Positions 60,827 to 64,000 of a stretch of DNA of 64,000 nucleotides are shown here, in pieces (positions within the stretch are counted from its first letter, which is position 1; every line of letters starts with the position of its first letter). The stretch is from Ancylostoma caninum (lineage: Eukaryota > Nematoda > Chromadorea > Rhabditida > Ancylostomatidae): the NCBI GenBank assembly GCA_037903475.1, contig JBAJFG010000074.1, forward strand, positions 310,001 through 374,000, given 5' to 3'. The notes under the pieces were generated by a model that did not search any database, had not been told where the DNA came from, and saw nothing but the letters and a program-made list of their open reading frames with translations. A program made the translations under genes and the position numbers.

Positions 60827-62088
60827 CTGGGACAGTACACTCTTGACATACGTAAGAACCACAGCTAGACACATTAAAACACAAGGAACATGAAAATTAC
60901 ACTGAACAAGAGTTTTTCCTGGCAGATGTGAATCTTAAGGCTGGTTAATGTGAACGATTGTAACCCTAGGTCTATTTCTGACCCAGCTGTGAGATAAATC
61001 GCTCAAATAAAGCACACTATGGTCAAGTAACTAAACCAGAACGCTAGGCAAGGATGTTAAACACTTCAAAATTCCCACGATCAATTTAACCATGGATAAA
61101 GAATATCTATTTGCTCAGTGAGGTACTTTGTCTCAATTGATCACTTTTAGCGAATCATAAAGCACACCATGAGGACAACAAAGCGATATTTTACATTTAC
61201 AATGAAAGGTAGCTCGGAATAAAAAAAAAGAAGATCAACATCGGCCAGGACACAACTCAATCACGGATTTGATTGTTAGAATCTCACTGTAGGTGTGCAT
61301 CCTACACAATCTTCTTAGAGTTGGAGGTGACAACCATTGTTTTTTTATTAATTTCTAATTTATTTATTACAAAGCGAGGTGTGGCATTGATCAAAAACTG
61401 TAAACTGGATAAAATTAACAAGCACAAACACAGAAAATCAAACCAAAGCCTTTCAAAAAACTCAATAGCTCACAACTAGGTGGAACATAGACATAGCTTC
61501 GACAATAGTCCTTAAACAACAGAATTTGGAGAGTGTGAACCCTTGTAGACAGATTAACATCGGAGGAATTTTCCCAGATCAATTATAGGATTTGCAAAAG
61601 CTATTTCATTTTGTTTTTCATTAAATGAGAGTTTAAAGAACTTAGGATTACATAAGGTCATCGATGTTCACTAATAGAAAATAGAAATGCAGTTGACACT
61701 TGCAATTTAGCTGACAGATAAATGATTTTATTCAAGTCCAGACAAAAAAAAATCTATACTTGACTCGTGACTTTTGCTGTAATCTCATCTTGAATAGTTC
61801 GTTTTACTCGTTAAAAACAAAAGAATACAACCTACTAACTTACAGAAACGAAAGGAAAGAAAACAAGCTACCGACCCAACAGAAAAAAAAGACCTGGCAT
61901 AGAATGCCTGATTACTAAGAAAAAAGTTGCTTCGGTAGCTTTTCGACCTAATCTAGACAGAAGCACGATCTCTAAGGTAACAATTTAGAAAACAAGTCAT
62001 CAGTTCCTGATACTGAACCCCAGCTTACTCAACACGATAAAATTTGGCCCCCAAGAAATGCTCGTCTTGTTTATTCTTGCGATAGGCC
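60827..62088 (-). other. Paxillin upstream region / intron, no features
   Basis: AT-rich sequence with no supported exon or repeat. Confidence 0.5.
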
Positions 62089-62278
62089 AAATCTATGTAC
62101 AGGGAACTCCAACGTGTACGAGGGGTGGGATCGCGTCGCGGCGTGGCACTCGGATTTTCTACTGTTGGCAGGAGCAGGCAACTAGAACCAGCATGCAGAG
62201 CCCCCGTGTCTCTCCCCAAGAGAGCCGCGTCGCGGTCCCGCCCCTTGCACACGGCCGTTTGGAATTCCCCGTAGATTT
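62089..62278. repeat. Palindromic MITE, ACTCCAA family, copy 2
   Basis: AAATCTATGTACAGGGAACTCC and GGAATTCCCCGTAGATTT (parts shown as AAATCTATG, GGGAACTCCAA and TTGGAATTCCCC, GTAGATTT) are inverted ends. GC-rich arms (GGGATCGCGTCGCGGCG/GAGCCGCGTCGCGG) mirror each other. It resembles 12831-13008. A TTTA run (62276-62297) adjoins it. Confidence 0.6.
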
Positions 62279-62297
62279 ATTTATTTATTTATTTATC

Positions 62298-63430
62298 TAA
62301 TACTCAAGAAAACGATGCACCACAATATAACAGTACTCGCAGATAGGTATACAGTAAGTATAAGCTACATGTATGTGGGCAAAAATCAAACACAGCTGGT
62401 TAATATTTAAAATATGGGTATTCTTACTCCCTTTCCTATACATGTTGAATACTCCCATTTGCTATATGTACGCTTAAAATGTGGAATATGAAGAAAATCA
62501 AGCAGCTCCATTCGAGGGCTCATTGGACTACTGGTTGCAGGTAATTTTTTCTGGGCCGGATAAAATAATTTTTTTGCCAGATAAAATATCGATGGTTAAA
62601 TTTGGCCATTCAGAACATGAAGGATACCTTTTATTTATTCATTTACTTCCACCACAATGTGCCAACGGCACAATGCGACCTTTCAGCGAAGGTAAAAAAC
62701 AGAACAGTGACAATTGTTTTAAAGGTTTACTTTAATAATTTACTATAATTCAAATGTATTTTGGTATCTGTGTTCAAAAATTCGAGGTTTTCTATAGCAT
62801 TGTCGTCCTATCATTGTTTTGTTACCTTCAGGTGAAATTTTGGAATGTTCTAGTAATTGCTGGTGTTTACTCAAATGGGTGTAGATAAGGTAGATAATAA
62901 AGAAGCCATCTGCACCATCTCAGGTGTTATTTATCTATGCCTTTCGTCCTGTAGTGGGAGAGGGAGATTGAGCGCACTGTGCTTTCACCTGAGGCACAAA
63001 AGGCCGTTTAATAAAAATTTTTCTAATTATTAGACTGCGAAAGAAGTGAATTATCAGGAAAGGACTCCACCTGAAGAACGAAGGCGTACCCTTGTTTCTC
63101 CTCGTTGGCACATTAAAGATTTGGATTAGGTTGAGAATTTTAAATTTTGAAAAGGAAAGCAAGAATCGCACAGCCCCTGAGGGAAGATTGTTTGGATATT
63201 CGAATCTTATTCGAATCAAAGCCGAATATTCATTTGAAATTCTGTTCTAAGAAGTTATTCGGTCTTAGTTATGCATACGACTCACACAAGTGATCAAATA
63301 TAAAAAATATAAAAGAGCAAAAGCACACATTTCCCTCCAATTCCAAGAAGACATTCAAGAAATCAAGAAATGGTACAGCACAACAAGAAAAAAAAACAAG
63401 GAACTAAAACCAAAAACCAAAATTTCAAAC
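62298..63430. other. No gene confirmed
   Basis: A short + segment ending at a good donor (GGTTGCAG then gtaatt, about 62536) reads YEENQAAPFEGSLDYWLQ and could be an exon of an unknown gene, but no partner was found. TTCGAA-type remnants lie at 63195-63240. Confidence 0.3.
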
Positions 63431-63575
63431 CATCATAGCTCTGCCGACGAGTTCTTTGCCGCTCCAGCGAGTAGCTGTTCACCAACTGTTCAACGCTGTC
63501 CAATCCAGCATGTTGGGAGTGTGATCTAGAAGTGGAAGGAGGGTCGAGATTGAACGAAACAACTCGTCGAGGCAT
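63431..63575 (-). CDS. pxl-1: Candidate first coding exon of long paxillin isoform
   Basis: An ATG at 63575 opens 48 codons plus one base before a GT (gtttga, a weak but usable donor). It reads GLDSVEQLVNSYSLERQRT, with LDSVEQLV loosely matching an LD motif, and is rich in Ser and Arg like paxillin N-termini. Its phase fits the candidate exon at 60723-60826. If both are used the protein would be about 390 residues. The region upstream (63576-64000) is GC-rich to about 63700, as a promoter or 5' UTR might be, then unremarkable. Confidence 0.35.
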
Positions 63576-64000
63576 TCGACGACGTCGACGACGACGAGTG
63601 CTCGGCCGTTGTCCGAAATGGCGCCCCCATGCATGCACACTGCACACCACACCTCACGAAGGCGGGGGCAACGCACGCTGCCCGCTCCACCACTGCCCGC
63701 CGCGCTTCTACTGTTGTTAACCATTTGAAAAACAAAAACAAAACCACACGACAACTGCTGCACACACACACAAACCAGCAGGCACAGTACACTTTTGACA
63801 CATCTTTTAAAGACGATCAAAACACATTCCATGAAAACGTGGGGAACTCGTTGACGTCATTACTGCTTTGCAGTAAAATTGCCCTTGCATTATTTTGCTT
63901 TACCTCGGCAAATTATTTTTACAGCAGCATTAGTACTGAAAGGATGCCCTGGCTATGGGGTAGGAGCATCGCACAGTGCCCTCACCGCGAAAAGCAGGCT

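Noticed and set aside
63479..63832. 117-codon frame on - containing CLDELFRSI
   Set aside because: It overlaps the candidate first paxillin exon in another frame and stops soon after; the alternative frame fits splice phases better.

Overview
The window reads as AT-leaning nuclear DNA of a nematode, most likely a clade V (strongylid, hookworm-like) parasite. The reasons are a four-LIM paxillin gene split by introns of 54 nt to 3.4 kb, several C-type lectin-like (CTLD) exon sets, TTTCAG-type splice acceptors, mariner transposons, a Penelope-type GIY-YIG fragment, a nematode-type env relic and a short interstitial block of the nematode telomere hexamer TTAGGC. No bacterial operon, rRNA, convincing tRNA or CRISPR was seen. 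The species call is inference.

Genes are few and most exons are short. (1) A five-exon CTLD gene on + (8610-14936) has four phase-1 introns, a possible secretion signal and a poly(A) signal at 15123. (2) A CTLD gene fragment on + (26731-27160) and its diverged paralogue (42455-44309) lie about 16 kb apart. The second carries a Ser/Thr-rich tail, and an isolated CTLD-head-like exon (38108-38161) may belong to it. (3) Paxillin (pxl-1) lies on - (53607-60253), with phase-compatible candidate 5' exons out to 63575 that would give a longer, LD-motif-bearing isoform.

Most of the rest is transposon debris, often nested. 2.8-8.3 kb holds foldback and TTAA-flanked MITEs, a TA-flanked MITE and a hAT-like element with an 8-bp duplication. 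9-17.6 kb holds palindromic elements, a 22-bp minisatellite, a piggyBac-like MITE and more TTAA elements. 18.8-25.4 kb holds hairpin-headed elements carrying minisatellites (59-bp units) and a (CA)95 tract, then a 117-bp satellite. 27.8-29.8 kb is a satellite relic split by a piggyBac-like MITE and by a TTCGAA-rich element. 31-37.5 kb holds a decayed mariner, an env relic interrupted by a hAT-like element with a perfect 8-bp duplication, and a mariner with 27-bp perfect inverted termini. 38.4-42.1 kb holds another MITE, the Penelope fragment and a third minisatellite relative. 44-53.6 kb is largely featureless apart from a few MITEs. 53.6-63.6 kb is paxillin exons and introns.

No operon-like cooperation between the genes is visible. 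The clearest biology is a paxillin locus with possible alternative promoters, a small group of secreted-type lectin genes decaying and duplicating among transposons, and a layered record of at least four classes of non-autonomous DNA transposon.
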